Shown piece by piece: positions 35,679 through 44,807 of a stretch of DNA of 45,206 nucleotides. The position numbers and the translations under genes are program-made. The stretch is from JBOGCH01 sp051656645 (lineage in GTDB: Bacteria; Bacteroidota; Bacteroidia; Bacteroidales; Marinifilaceae): NCBI GenBank assembly GCA_051656645.1, contig JBOGCH010000016.1:1-45206 (forward strand), given 5' to 3'. The notes beneath the pieces were generated by a model. That model ran no database searches. It saw nothing but the letters and a program-made list of their open reading frames with translations, and was not told where the DNA came from. Position 1 is the stretch's first letter, and each line of letters begins with the position of its first letter.

Positions 35679-36836
35679 ATGTACAATTTTAAATTCTATA
35701 ATCCGGTTCAAATTATATTTGGTAAAGGACAAATTGCTCAATTAGCAAAACAAGTAACCAAAGGGAGTAAGATCTTAATGACTTACGGCGGCGGAAGTAT
35801 TAAAAAGAATGGGGTATATGAGCAAGTAATGTTGGCTTTAAAAGAGACGACAGTGATAGAATTTAGTGGAATTGAGCCAAATCCACACTATGAAACACTG
35901 ATGAAAGCTGTAGAAATTGTGAAAGCAGAGAAAGTAGACTTTATCTTAGCAGTTGGTGGAGGCTCTGTAATTGATGGAACTAAATTTATTGCCGCAGCTG
36001 CATGTTTTACAGGCAGTGATTGTTGGGATATTTTAGGGAAACAAGCTAAAGTGGATCAAGCAGTGCCTTTTGGAACAGTGCTTACATTACCTGCTACAGG
36101 CTCAGAGATGAACTGTGGGGCAGTAATAACCAGAGCAGCTACGCAAGAGAAATTAGCTTTTAGCAGTCCTGCTGTTTTTCCGAAGTTTTCAATCATGGAT
36201 CCAGAAGTAACCTATTCATTGCCTAAACATCAGGTTGCGAATGGTATTGTTGACACTTACGTACATGTAATGGAGCAGTATTTCACTTACCCGGACAATG
36301 CACCTATCCAAGAGCGTTTTGCAGAGTCGATATTGACAACACTGCATGAGTTGGCACCAGCGTTATATAATGATGAAACGCCAAACTATGACGACCGTGC
36401 GAATTTTATGTGGAGTGCTACCGTTGGGTTAAACAGTTGGATATCTGTAGGGGTACGTCAGGACTGGGCAACTCACCATATTGGTCATGAGTTAACTGCT
36501 TTTCATGGATTAGATCATGCTGTTACCTTAGCTATTGTTCTTCCGGGCGTTATGGAGCGTATGGCTGAGCGCCGAAGCGAGAAGTTACTTCAGTATGGAG
36601 AAAGAGTATTAGGTGTTGATCCTACATGTGACTGTGCCACTAAAATTATTATTGATAAAACAGAGGCTTTCTTTAATAGTTTGGGAATTAAGACACGCTT
36701 GTCACAATATGGTATTGGGCAGGAGACAATAGATAAAATAGTGGATCGCTTCACAGCACGCGGTACAGGAGCTATTTCTGCAATGAATGATATAGATTTG
36801 GAAGATCTTAAAGCTATCTTAGAATCACGTTTATAA
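35679..36836 (+). CDS. YqhD-like NADPH-dependent iron-containing alcohol dehydrogenase
   Basis: 385 residues. The N-terminal YGGGSIKKNGVY segment (about residues 36-47) is the NADPH-specific signature of the YqhD/BDH branch; GGGSVIDGTK lies near 93. Predicted metal ligands are Asp192, His196, His266 (in DWATHHIGHE) and His280 (in FHGLDHA), spaced like those of E. coli YqhD. It should reduce aldehydes, including butyraldehyde-like and oxidative-damage products, to alcohols in the cytoplasm. The butyrate kinase gene further downstream makes a link to C4 metabolism conceivable, but the two are on opposite strands. It is followed after 8 bases by the helicase-nuclease gene, so the two may share a transcript. 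Confidence 0.92.
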   Translation: MYNFKFYNPVQIIFGKGQIAQLAKQVTKGSKILMTYGGGSIKKNGVYEQVMLALKETTVIEFSGIEPNPHYETLMKAVEIVKAEKVDFILAVGGGSVIDGTKFIAAAACFTGSDCWDILGKQAKVDQAVPFGTVLTLPATGSEMNCGAVITRAATQEKLAFSSPAVFPKFSIMDPEVTYSLPKHQVANGIVDTYVHVMEQYFTYPDNAPIQERFAESILTTLHELAPALYNDETPNYDDRANFMWSATVGLNSWISVGVRQDWATHHIGHELTAFHGLDHAVTLAIVLPGVMERMAERRSEKLLQYGERVLGVDPTCDCATKIIIDKTEAFFNSLGIKTRLSQYGIGQETIDKIVDRFTARGTGAISAMNDIDLEDLKAILESRL

Positions 36837-36844
36837 ATAATGTT

Positions 36845-39800
36845 ATGCTAAACATATATAAAGCTTCGGCAGGCGCCGGGAAAACATTTGCTCTGACATT
36901 GGAATATTTTAAAATAATATTCTCCAATCCGTATGAATATAAAAATATTTTAGCGGTGACATTTACCAATAAAGCAACTGAAGAGATGAAAAGCAGGATT
37001 CTCAATGAGCTGCATTTATTGGCAATAGGCGCAAAAAGCTCATACAGCGACCTGTTAAAGCAGTATATTAAGTTAAGCGATAAAGAATTGCAGGAGCGTG
37101 CTCAGCTCCTGCAATCACTTTTACTACACGATTATGGCCGATTTGCAATAACTACTATCGATAAGTTTTTTCAACGCATTATCAAATCTTTTACCAGGGA
37201 GCTTGGTATTTTTGCCGGCTATAATGTGGAATTGAATACGGAAGCAGTTTTGTCTAAATCCATAGGTAAGGTAATGGAGCGTGTACGTAAAGACAATACG
37301 CTCAGAACATGGATAATGGAACTCATTGCGCGTAATATTGAGGAAGGAAATTCTTGGCGCGTAAATGATAAAATACTATCCCTTGGTTCCGAGCTTTTTA
37401 AAGAGAGTTATAAGCAACTTGATGAGGAGACCTTGCATAAGTTGAGCGATAAGCAACTGTTAAAGGAATACAGTGCGTTTATAAATGGGGAACTTGAATC
37501 CTATGAAACAACGTTGACTGAGTTTGCCCAACGCGCTATAAGTTTAATTGAGGCAAATGCACTAAGCATAGAGGATTTCTCGAACGGACGCACGGGGGCT
37601 TTAGCATATTTTGTAAAGATCTTAGCAGGCGACTTTGCTGCGCCTGGGAAACGACCAATAAGTGCTGCGGATAGTGATAAGGGATGGTATACTGCAAAAT
37701 CGCCTAATAAGAGTAATATAGAAGCTATAATGCCTCAGTTGCAACGTCTGCTTTCGCAGGCAATAGATTATTTTAATCAACATGATGCACGCTATAGAGC
37801 AGCGGGATTGGTAAAGAAGGATATCTATTTATTAGGGGTATTGAATGATTTATATGCTGAGGTCCGATCGTATTGTGATGAGAATGGTTTGCTATTATTG
37901 AGCGATTCTGCGCAAATTCTTAATAAGTTGATGGCGGGGAACGATACGTCGTTCATTTTTGAGAAAATAGGCAATCAGTTTAAGCATATCATGATTGATG
38001 AGTTTCAGGATACATCGACCATGCAATGGAATAATTTTAAACCATTACTAGAAAACTCAGTAGCACAGGATGCTACCACAATGCTTGTTGGCGATGTGAA
38101 GCAGAGTATTTACCGTTGGCGTAATAGTGACTGGATGTTATTGGCGCGCGATGTCGAAGAGCAATTTAAGCATCTTGGTACTAAGAATATAGTGCTTAAT
38201 AATAATTGGCGTAGTAGTTTTGAGGTGGTGAGTTTTAATAACCTATTTTTTATGTTGTGTGCTCATCGACTTTCTGAACTTTACAGCGGAGATTGTGTGG
38301 ATGCATCGGTTCTACAAACGGCCATTAAGGAAGTATACGGCGATGTGAAACAAGAGCCTAAGAGAAACGAAAGCGGATATGTTGAGATTGAGTTTGTGGG
38401 AGACGAACGAGGACGAAGTGGTGAAACGGAGATATTGGAAAGAGTTGTTGAAACAATTAACGACATCCGAAGTAGGGGAGGACAGCTTAGAGAGATTACT
38501 ATTTTGGTACGTAAAGCACAGGAGGGAGCAGCTATTGCCGATTATTTAATGAATTATGGTAAAGGTGTTGGGGTGGAACCCATTCCATTTATTTCCAATG
38601 ATTCGCTCTATTTGTGGTCCTCTATATCTATAAAATTCATTATATGCGTAATGCGTTACATTATTGCGCCTGATGATTGTGTAAATATAGCCATGTTGTA
38701 TCATTATTATTATAATTTCCTTTTAAAGGATCGCGATGCAGATTTACATACTGTATTTTCACAACCTAAACGTGATGATGATGAGTTACTGAGTATCTTG
38801 CGCAATGAGTTATTGCATCTTGACACCTTGTCCCTGTATGAGCTAATTGAGCATATAATTAGTCATTTAAAGTTGGGTAATAATGCGGACGATGTCCCAT
38901 ATTTGATCGCTTTTCAGGATGTGGTTTATAATTATGAATCAAATAATCCTAATAATATCTCACAATTCCTCGAATGGTGGGAGATTGAGCGAAAAGGGCA
39001 GGTGCTTTCCACTTCAGATGCGATTGACGCTGTGCGAATATTGACGATACATAAATCTAAAGGACTTGAATTTAATTATGTAATTCTTCCTTTCTGCCAT
39101 TGGCCGTTGGATCCCGATAAACCTATTCGCCGCATTTGGTGCGAAAATAAGGAGGAAGGGTTTAATACACTTAAAAGTATACCGCTGAATTATACGTCTA
39201 AATTGGCACAAACATCATTCCGGGATTCATACAATGAAGAGCACTTAAAAGCCTATGTCGATAGCTTAAACCTTCTATATGTTGCACAAACTAGAGCAAA
39301 ATATGAGTTATACATTTATCCCTATCAGCCTAACTCTAAGAATATCAATGTGCTTATACAAGACACAATATCAGATATTAAAGCGTTGCCACAAGCGGAA
39401 GAGTTGGGTTTTGGCATAACCGATGAGATGCATTTAACTTATGGTACAAAGCGCTCTGCGCATAGCGTAGTTAAAGACGGCAACAAACCGGATGAGAACC
39501 TAAGCCTAACGCTGTATAACGTTTCGGATAATGCAAACAGGATATCTATACGCTATTCCTATCAGGATTATGAGGAACCCGGGGAAAAAACACGTCGCGC
39601 CATAGACAAGGGCAAAGTGTTACATATGCTATTTAAATCCATAGCTTATGCACAAGACATAAAAGCGGCGGTAAGAGTGGGGGTTGTACAGGGAATTATT
39701 GATATTACAGAGCAGGAGGATTACTGTCAATTAATGGACGATTACATCCATCAGGAGGGAGTGAATGAATGGTTTTCTCCTAAATATAAGGTAATTAATG

Positions 39801-40024
39801 AACGGGACATTCTTTTTCCAAATGGGGAGCGCGTACGCCCTGACCGCGTTATGTTAACCCGAGACGGTGATGTTATAGTTGTTGATTATAAGTTTGGGCT
39901 TAAGGAGAGTAAGAAATATGAAAAGCAGGTTGCTTTTTATTGTAAAACACTACGTTCCATGGGATACAAAAATGTTTCAGGCATAATATGGTATCCTAAA
40001 TTACAAAAGCAGGTAACCGTTTAG
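36845..40024 (+). CDS. AddA/RecB-type UvrD helicase with PD-(D/E)XK nuclease
   Basis: 1059 residues. Superfamily 1 motifs in order: Walker A ASAGAGKT (7-14), Ia AVTFTNKAT (about 39), II IDEFQDTS (about 384), III VGDVKQSIYRWR (about 418), IV LNNNWRS, V ILTIHKSKGLEF (about 731), VI LYVAQTRAKYEL (about 813). The C-terminus carries a RecB-family nuclease core, RPDRV...VVDYKFG with Asp, Asp and Lys (about 997-1018), and a QVAFYCKTLRSMGY helix. Such proteins resect double-strand ends for recombination with a second subunit (AddB or RecC). Bacteroidota usually encode that subunit next door; here the downstream gene is an unrelated butyrate kinase on the other strand. The stop codon lies in the loop of a 22-bp hairpin. 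Confidence 0.9.
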   Translation: MLNIYKASAGAGKTFALTLEYFKIIFSNPYEYKNILAVTFTNKATEEMKSRILNELHLLAIGAKSSYSDLLKQYIKLSDKELQERAQLLQSLLLHDYGRFAITTIDKFFQRIIKSFTRELGIFAGYNVELNTEAVLSKSIGKVMERVRKDNTLRTWIMELIARNIEEGNSWRVNDKILSLGSELFKESYKQLDEETLHKLSDKQLLKEYSAFINGELESYETTLTEFAQRAISLIEANALSIEDFSNGRTGALAYFVKILAGDFAAPGKRPISAADSDKGWYTAKSPNKSNIEAIMPQLQRLLSQAIDYFNQHDARYRAAGLVKKDIYLLGVLNDLYAEVRSYCDENGLLLLSDSAQILNKLMAGNDTSFIFEKIGNQFKHIMIDEFQDTSTMQWNNFKPLLENSVAQDATTMLVGDVKQSIYRWRNSDWMLLARDVEEQFKHLGTKNIVLNNNWRSSFEVVSFNNLFFMLCAHRLSELYSGDCVDASVLQTAIKEVYGDVKQEPKRNESGYVEIEFVGDERGRSGETEILERVVETINDIRSRGGQLREITILVRKAQEGAAIADYLMNYGKGVGVEPIPFISNDSLYLWSSISIKFIICVMRYIIAPDDCVNIAMLYHYYYNFLLKDRDADLHTVFSQPKRDDDELLSILRNELLHLDTLSLYELIEHIISHLKLGNNADDVPYLIAFQDVVYNYESNNPNNISQFLEWWEIERKGQVLSTSDAIDAVRILTIHKSKGLEFNYVILPFCHWPLDPDKPIRRIWCENKEEGFNTLKSIPLNYTSKLAQTSFRDSYNEEHLKAYVDSLNLLYVAQTRAKYELYIYPYQPNSKNINVLIQDTISDIKALPQAEELGFGITDEMHLTYGTKRSAHSVVKDGNKPDENLSLTLYNVSDNANRISIRYSYQDYEEPGEKTRRAIDKGKVLHMLFKSIAYAQDIKAAVRVGVVQGIIDITEQEDYCQLMDDYIHQEGVNEWFSPKYKVINERDILFPNGERVRPDRVMLTRDGDVIVVDYKFGLKESKKYEKQVAFYCKTLRSMGYKNVSGIIWYPKLQKQVTV

Positions 40025-40045
40025 TTACCTGCTTTTGTAATTTAG
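39996..40045. terminator. 22-bp stem terminator spanning the helicase stop codon
   Basis: Bases 39996-40017 pair perfectly with 40024-40045 around a 6-base loop. The left arm codes for the last residues of the helicase-nuclease and the TAG begins in the loop. The stem contains T- and A-rich arms, so it can serve as a shared terminator for the convergent butyrate kinase gene. Confidence 0.8.
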
Positions 40046-40058
40046 AATATATAGATTC

Positions 40059-41129
40059 TTAATATTGTTTTGACTCTAATTCGCCTCTTAATAGTCTTAA
40101 ACCATTCATTGCTAGTGCACGCATCTCATCTTCTCCTTTATATACTTTTACAGGAGCAATAAACTCTACACGCTCTCCAATAGCATCCGTAACAACTTTT
40201 CCATAAGCAATACCGCCTGTTAAAAGAATAGCGTCTACATCGCCCTTTAATACAGTTGCAGCAGCTCCAATTTCTTTTGCTACTTGATAGCAGAAAGCAT
40301 CTTGAATTTGTGCAAAGAAAGGATCAGTAACAGCTTTATCTTCAACTTCGCGCGCATCGTTTGTTCCTGTGTATGCAACCATACCACCTGCTCCCATAAG
40401 CATTTTTTTAATCTCTGCTTTCGTTTTTGTACCACTAAAGCAAAGCTCAACTAATGCACCTGTTGGAAGTGTTCCCGAACGCTCTGGCGAAAAAGCTCCT
40501 TCACCATCCAATGCGTTGTTTACGTCAATTACGCGTCCTTTACTATGCGCACCAACAGAAACGCCGCCTCCCATGTGAGCAACAATTAAGTTCATCTCCT
40601 CATAAGGCACTCCAATCTCGTCCGCATACATACGCGCTGTAGCTTTTTGATTTAAGGCGTGGAAAATAGAGTGACGTACAAATGCAGGGTGTCCGGATAT
40701 ACGTGCAATATCTTCCATCTCATCTACTACCACTGGGTCAGCAATGTATGCTTTAGCTCCACTTTTTGCAAATTTCACTAAATCATTAGCTATGATAGCA
40801 CCAAGATTTGATGCATGTTCGCCCATAATAGGATTATGCAAATCTTTAATCATATCATCGTTCACCTCATATACTCCCGATGGGATAGGGCGTACTAGTC
40901 CTCCGCGAGCAACTATGATGTCCATTGTGGAAATATCAAGATCATTTTCCTTTAATACATCCATAATTATGTCGCGTCTGTAATCTAGTTGAGCAATAAT
41001 ATTTTGGAATTGAGCTATATCCTCGGCCGAATGTTTAATATTCTTTACAAAGATCTCTTTTTCATTTTCAAATACGGCAATCTTCGTCGAAGTTGAACCC
41101 GGGTTAATTGTAAGAATTCTGTACACCAT
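40059..41129 (-). CDS. buk: Butyrate kinase
   Basis: 356 residues from the second of two adjacent ATGs (the first adds one Met). ASKHA-fold phosphate motif NPGSTSTKIAVF (about 9-20), VARGGLVRPIPSGVY near 74, NLIVAHMGGGVSVGAH near 182 and LLTGGIAYGKVV near 310 identify butyrate kinase, which converts butyryl phosphate plus ADP to butyrate plus ATP (or the reverse, also with branched acids). The usual partner ptb (phosphate butyryltransferase) is not adjacent; upstream lies a serine hydrolase gene. It has its own promoter (41192-41221). Confidence 0.94.
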   Translation of the reverse strand: MVYRILTINPGSTSTKIAVFENEKEIFVKNIKHSAEDIAQFQNIIAQLDYRRDIIMDVLKENDLDISTMDIIVARGGLVRPIPSGVYEVNDDMIKDLHNPIMGEHASNLGAIIANDLVKFAKSGAKAYIADPVVVDEMEDIARISGHPAFVRHSIFHALNQKATARMYADEIGVPYEEMNLIVAHMGGGVSVGAHSKGRVIDVNNALDGEGAFSPERSGTLPTGALVELCFSGTKTKAEIKKMLMGAGGMVAYTGTNDAREVEDKAVTDPFFAQIQDAFCYQVAKEIGAAATVLKGDVDAILLTGGIAYGKVVTDAIGERVEFIAPVKVYKGEDEMRALAMNGLRLLRGELESKQY

Positions 41130-41175
41130 CATCTTGTAATGTTAAGTAATATATAAATTTGTGATTATTTTTAAT

Positions 41176-41185
41176 CAAACGTTTG
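41176..41185. promoter_or_regulatory. 10-bp palindrome at the expected buk start point
   Basis: CAAACGTTTG is a perfect palindrome 7-16 bases downstream of the buk -7 box, where a repressor would block initiation. LacI-type operators often centre on CG in an AAACGTTT core, but short palindromes occur by chance. Confidence 0.3.
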
Positions 41186-41191
41186 CAGTCA

Positions 41192-41221
41192 CAAAAATAC
41201 ATTTTGTACCACAATCGCAAA
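41192..41221 (-). promoter_or_regulatory. Bacteroidota-type promoter of buk
   Basis: Minus strand: TTTG (41221-41218), 18-bp spacer, TATTTTTG (41199-41192). The start codon follows about 60 bases later. Confidence 0.6.
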
Positions 41222-41252
41222 GCAAATTGTTCGAATTAGAATAAATTTAACA

Positions 41253-42599
41253 TCATTTGCTAACTAAAAGCTCCTCGCAGTTTGGAAATTGATAGGAGAA
41301 TAAATCTCGTTCCGGCCATTCTTTAACTCTAGTCATGGCATTGCGTATCATTCCACTAATTGTTGCCGGGAAGCGTGAGCCTTTCCAACAACTTGTATTT
41401 GTAACAAATACCCAAGCATAACCATTGCTTTGTTGCTTCATCATGATGCTCGATCCCGCAAGCGTACCCGTACGCATCCACTCTCCATTATTTTTAGTGT
41501 GCATCCATCCAATAGGAAGGGACTTTGTATCATCAAATGTCATGTAATCTATTGTCTCGTCGGACAAAATAGTATTAATGTTTTGAGATTTATTTATGGC
41601 GCATAAAAATCGTAACAACTCAGAGGGCGATGCAACCCAACCACCTGCTCCATAAAGAGCTTCAATGTTATTGCCTCCATTGCAACGGGCAACGAAGCGG
41701 CCGCTACCATCGCATGCAGGGATTAATGCCGCGTCGTGTTGGTCATAGTACTTCACCTCATTTTTTCGCTTATCCTCGTAGGTGTTTCTGCCCAAGTGCA
41801 TATCAAAACATCCGGCCGGATATAGAATATTGGTTTGTACATATAGTTCATATGGAACTCCACTTACTTTTTCAATAATCTGAGACAAAATTCCGTAGCC
41901 AATATTGGAATATACAGTTCCTTGACCGGGCGTATATCTTAGTCTTTTATTCAAAATGTAACGAATCATTGTAGATAAATCGGCTGGAGGAGTTGTATTC
42001 ATTTCACGTGCAATATCCAATGGATTAAACATTGGATCTCCGTATGCAGTGGAAAAACCTCCTTGGTGACGAAGCAGATGCTCTACAGTAATATTTGTTA
42101 CTCGTTTATCTCTATAATCAAGGTATTCCGGATCGTTCAAGATACCGTTATCTCCAAAAACATAATCCGATAAACTAATTTGTTTTTCCTCCACCAATTT
42201 CATTACAGCCACAGCAGTGATAAGTTTAGATACGGAAGCAATTCTAAATATGTGCATTACGTCCATGGGCTCTTGTTGTTCCTCATCGGCAAAGCCATAT
42301 CCTTTACTGTATATTAATTTATCGTCTTTCATAAGCGCAAAGGAAGCACCTTTTATGCTCCACTCGCGCATAAAACGTTCAATCGCTTTGTCAAATGAAA
42401 TAGTTGTCTCTAAATCGGAGTCGCTATTGTTTATTACCTGATTAATTGGCAACAGTTGTGGTTCAAAATGCTCATTTATGGTTGTTGTATCCGTATATGG
42501 TGTTGCATCGGCAACCTCAATGTGTTTTCCCCAAACTCCATAAACGGCTAGCGTTGCAGCCAAGCTTACTCCAAGTAGAAGTGTGTACTTTTTCTTCAT
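41253..42599 (-). CDS. Serine hydrolase, beta-lactamase/class C penicillin-binding family
   Basis: 448 residues. A signal peptide or N-terminal anchor covers about 5-22. The beta-lactamase-like motifs are intact: SxxK as Ser122-Val-Ser-Lys125 and YxN as Tyr230-Ser-Asn; a late G-T-L-A-G-S segment may stand for the KTG motif. It belongs with DD-peptidases, esterases and class C-like enzymes that act in the periplasm; real beta-lactamase activity cannot be claimed. Two Tyr/Cys-rich insertions are seen. It is preceded by a consensus promoter and separated from buk by 120 bases with a further promoter, so it is its own unit. Confidence 0.85.
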   Translation of the reverse strand: MKKKYTLLLGVSLAATLAVYGVWGKHIEVADATPYTDTTTINEHFEPQLLPINQVINNSDSDLETTISFDKAIERFMREWSIKGASFALMKDDKLIYSKGYGFADEEQQEPMDVMHIFRIASVSKLITAVAVMKLVEEKQISLSDYVFGDNGILNDPEYLDYRDKRVTNITVEHLLRHQGGFSTAYGDPMFNPLDIAREMNTTPPADLSTMIRYILNKRLRYTPGQGTVYSNIGYGILSQIIEKVSGVPYELYVQTNILYPAGCFDMHLGRNTYEDKRKNEVKYYDQHDAALIPACDGSGRFVARCNGGNNIEALYGAGGWVASPSELLRFLCAINKSQNINTILSDETIDYMTFDDTKSLPIGWMHTKNNGEWMRTGTLAGSSIMMKQQSNGYAWVFVTNTSCWKGSRFPATISGMIRNAMTRVKEWPERDLFSYQFPNCEELLVSK

Positions 42600-42645
42600 T
42601 CTGTATCACTTTACACTTTAACTAGTTGTATGATTTCCTTTGTTA

Positions 42646-42676
42646 CAAATATAACGATAGCAACAGAGAAATACAA
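42646..42676 (-). promoter_or_regulatory. Bacteroidota-type promoter of the serine hydrolase gene
   Basis: Minus strand: TTG (42676-42674, context ATTG), 20-bp spacer, TATATTTG (42653-42646), 46 bases before the ATG. Confidence 0.6.
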
Positions 42677-42719
42677 TTATCTAAATATCAAAAACAATAA
42701 AAATGTGCATTTATGGCGA

Positions 42720-43508
42720 CTAATCCTTGTGTTGAATGAATTCAAAATAAATGCGCATCACTTGTCTTAATACTTTATTATTTACGTCAAAGTTACAGTG
42801 ATTTATACTTTTTATAGGTAAAACAAGAGGGGAGGTTCCTGTAATGAAAGCCGCGTCAAAATGTGAAATCTCACTTAATGGTATGGGGTGTTCAATTGTT
42901 TGGATGTTATTTTTTTTACAAATATCAATAACACGTTTACGTCCGGTACCTGGCAACACTTGGTAAAGTGGGGCTGTGTACAGATTATCGCCTTTTATAA
43001 AAAAAATGTTCGATCTGGAACCTTCCGTCACTTCATCCTTTGCATTAATCATAATAGCCTCATATGCTCCTGTTTCATGCAATATTTGGTTGCTCTCCTC
43101 TCTAAGTGAGTGATTAATGTACTTAATGTTAGGGTTCTCACGGATAGCTTTCATCGTAACTGTTTTAACACCTTCTTGGTATTGAGTTGCAGATGGATAA
43201 GCATGTTGTATACGAAAAAAGTACTCATTAACCTGTCCACCCTCGGTTTTAAGGAGAGCATATTTTATATTTCCCTCGTCGATAAATGAGGATGTGAGGT
43301 ACAGTGACAATCGTTCCTTAAATGTTTGTTGATTTAAGGTAAATGGAAAATTAGTTTGTTGAATGGAGTTTGACAAGCGTTCTAAATTGTCATGTAAAAA
43401 TATGGGATGTCCGTTAAAGATACGAATTACCTCATATATACAGAATCCATTGTTTAGGATATGCTCATTCATATCCTCGTTAATTATATTGCCATTTAAA
43501 AGTATCAT
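42720..43508 (-). CDS. Aminotransferase class IV (ilvE/pabC/dat-like)
   Basis: 262 residues, PLP fold type IV. The N-terminal LLNGNIINED and GFCIYEVIRIFNGHPIFLHDNLERL blocks, the probable PLP lysine Lys129 (NIKYINHSL), and the EGSRSNIFFIKGD phosphate-binding motif near 162 followed by LPGTGRKRVID define the family. Members are branched-chain aminotransferases, D-amino acid aminotransferases or aminodeoxychorismate lyases; the short length and the N-terminal half are most like PabC or a PabC-like protein, but this cannot be settled by eye. Cytoplasmic, single-gene unit with its own promoter. Confidence 0.85.
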   Translation of the reverse strand: MILLNGNIINEDMNEHILNNGFCIYEVIRIFNGHPIFLHDNLERLSNSIQQTNFPFTLNQQTFKERLSLYLTSSFIDEGNIKYALLKTEGGQVNEYFFRIQHAYPSATQYQEGVKTVTMKAIRENPNIKYINHSLREESNQILHETGAYEAIMINAKDEVTEGSRSNIFFIKGDNLYTAPLYQVLPGTGRKRVIDICKKNNIQTIEHPIPLSEISHFDAAFITGTSPLVLPIKSINHCNFDVNNKVLRQVMRIYFEFIQHKD

Positions 43509-43889
43509 TGCTTTTTTGAGATATTAAAACGCATTACGTGCTGTTTAGTTGCCAAAGATAAGTGTATTCATAACAAGATAAAAATTTAATTAGCTTTTGT
43601 ATTTCAAATATCTTGTCAAGATTGCGTTTTGTGTTATGCTAGGGGTACGTCCGTCTATATCTCTATGCGCCCATTGTGTTGTGGTTTCCTGATTTGTGTT
43701 TACTTGAATTGATTATTAATTTGTTATCGAATCTAAATTTTTCTGTTATTCCTGTACTGTATTTACAATACATTTTTTCAATCAATTCTTTACTAACTTT
43801 GATAAGCTTAACTACGAAGCGCCCGGAATCGGCCATCTCCCAAAGATATGGGCCGATTCTAGCCGTAGGCTAAGATAATCTAAAAAAGT
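43509..43889. other. Intergenic stretch between the aminotransferase and the IS3 element
   Basis: No convincing gene. It holds the aminotransferase promoter (TATCTTTG on the minus strand at 43560-43553, with a weak TTTT -33 at 43583-43580) and a stem GAATCGGCC (43826-43834) / GGCCGATTC (43851-43859) followed by a small AGCC-GTA-GGCT stem (43861-43871), which may end transcription of the transposase. Confidence 0.5.
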
Positions 43890-44807
43890 TTAGTATATCT
43901 TCTTTACTGTGCCTTTTTCTCTTCCATAATACACGTCACTCGGTGTTTTATAACCCAATGATGTATGTAGTCTTTTATCATTATATATCGTGATGAACTT
44001 CTCGATATCCTTCTCTATATCCTCAATTGTATTATAGTATTTGTCTCTTATAAACTCCTGCTTCAATATTCCATTAACTCGCTCAGCAATAGCATTATCG
44101 TATGGTGATCCATCCTGCGTGGTACTGATGGCTATTCCATTGGCTTTTAGTAATTTGGTGTACTGTTTCGAACAATACTGCACTCCGCGATCAGAATGGT
44201 GAATCAAATCATTAAATCCTTCCTTCCCACAATTCTCAATAGCCTGTTCTAAAGCTAGGTATGAACCATCAGTATTTAATGTCGGCCACACCTTCCAACC
44301 AACAATTCGACGTGAGTAGACATCAGTAATTAAGGATAAAAATGCAAACTCTTTACCAACATTCACATAAGTAATGTCCGATACCCATACCTGATTAATA
44401 CCGGTAACTTCTTTACCCTTAACTAAATTATCAAATTGCCGAAGCCACTGGCTGCAATCTGTAGTCTTAGGCGCTCTCTGTGTCTTGTATTTTAGAAGCA
44501 AGTTATTGGCACTTAACCAACTATACAATCGATCTCGACCAATGGAGATATGCATATCATTAAGCATCCGCCATAGTTTTTTTCCACCCACGGTTTCCAT
44601 CTTTTCACGAAGATCAGCCACCATGCTATGAAGACGCAAGTCTTCTTCAACCTCCTTGCGAATGTATCTTAATTGTTGATAATAAGCCTGTTTGGTAAAG
44701 CCAAGATAAGAACAAACAAAGGCTATCGTGTCTCTTTGAGGACGCTTTTCTTCAGTTCGGAGCCATCCGGTAACATGTGTAACAACTGAGGATCTAAGTT
44801 TTTTTTT
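43890..44807 (-). CDS. IS3-family transposase OrfB (catalytic part, read by -1 frameshift)
   Basis: The catalytic domain has the DDE triad with IS3-type spacing: Asp in WVSDITYV, Asp in HHSDRGVQY and, after 35 residues, Glu in NAIAERVNG, plus the typical RLHTSLGYKTPSDVYY end. An HTH-like region (AFVCSYLGFTKQAYYQQL) precedes it. The stand-alone frame can only start at a TTG (44639), after that region; the open frame continues without a stop up to an A9 run shared with OrfA, so the natural product is probably an OrfAB fusion. The catalytic residues appear intact, so the copy may be active. Confidence 0.88.
   Translation of the reverse strand, partial: KKKLRSSVVTHVTGWLRTEEKRPQRDTIAFVCSYLGFTKQAYYQQLRYIRKEVEEDLRLHSMVADLREKMETVGGKKLWRMLNDMHISIGRDRLYSWLSANNLLLKYKTQRAPKTTDCSQWLRQFDNLVKGKEVTGINQVWVSDITYVNVGKEFAFLSLITDVYSRRIVGWKVWPTLNTDGSYLALEQAIENCGKEGFNDLIHHSDRGVQYCSKQYTKLLKANGIAISTTQDGSPYDNAIAERVNGILKQEFIRDKYYNTIEDIEKDIEKFITIYNDKRLHTSLGYKTPSDVYYGREKGTVKKIY

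Noticed and set aside
43613..43640. TGTCAAG sequence as the second end of the IS3 element
   Set aside because: Only the first six bases match TGTCAA at the other side; too short to call an inverted repeat.
43676..43873. 65-residue plus-strand frame before the IS3 element
   Set aside because: It includes the hairpin at 43826-43859 and a low-complexity hydrophobic stretch; no start signal or similarity.
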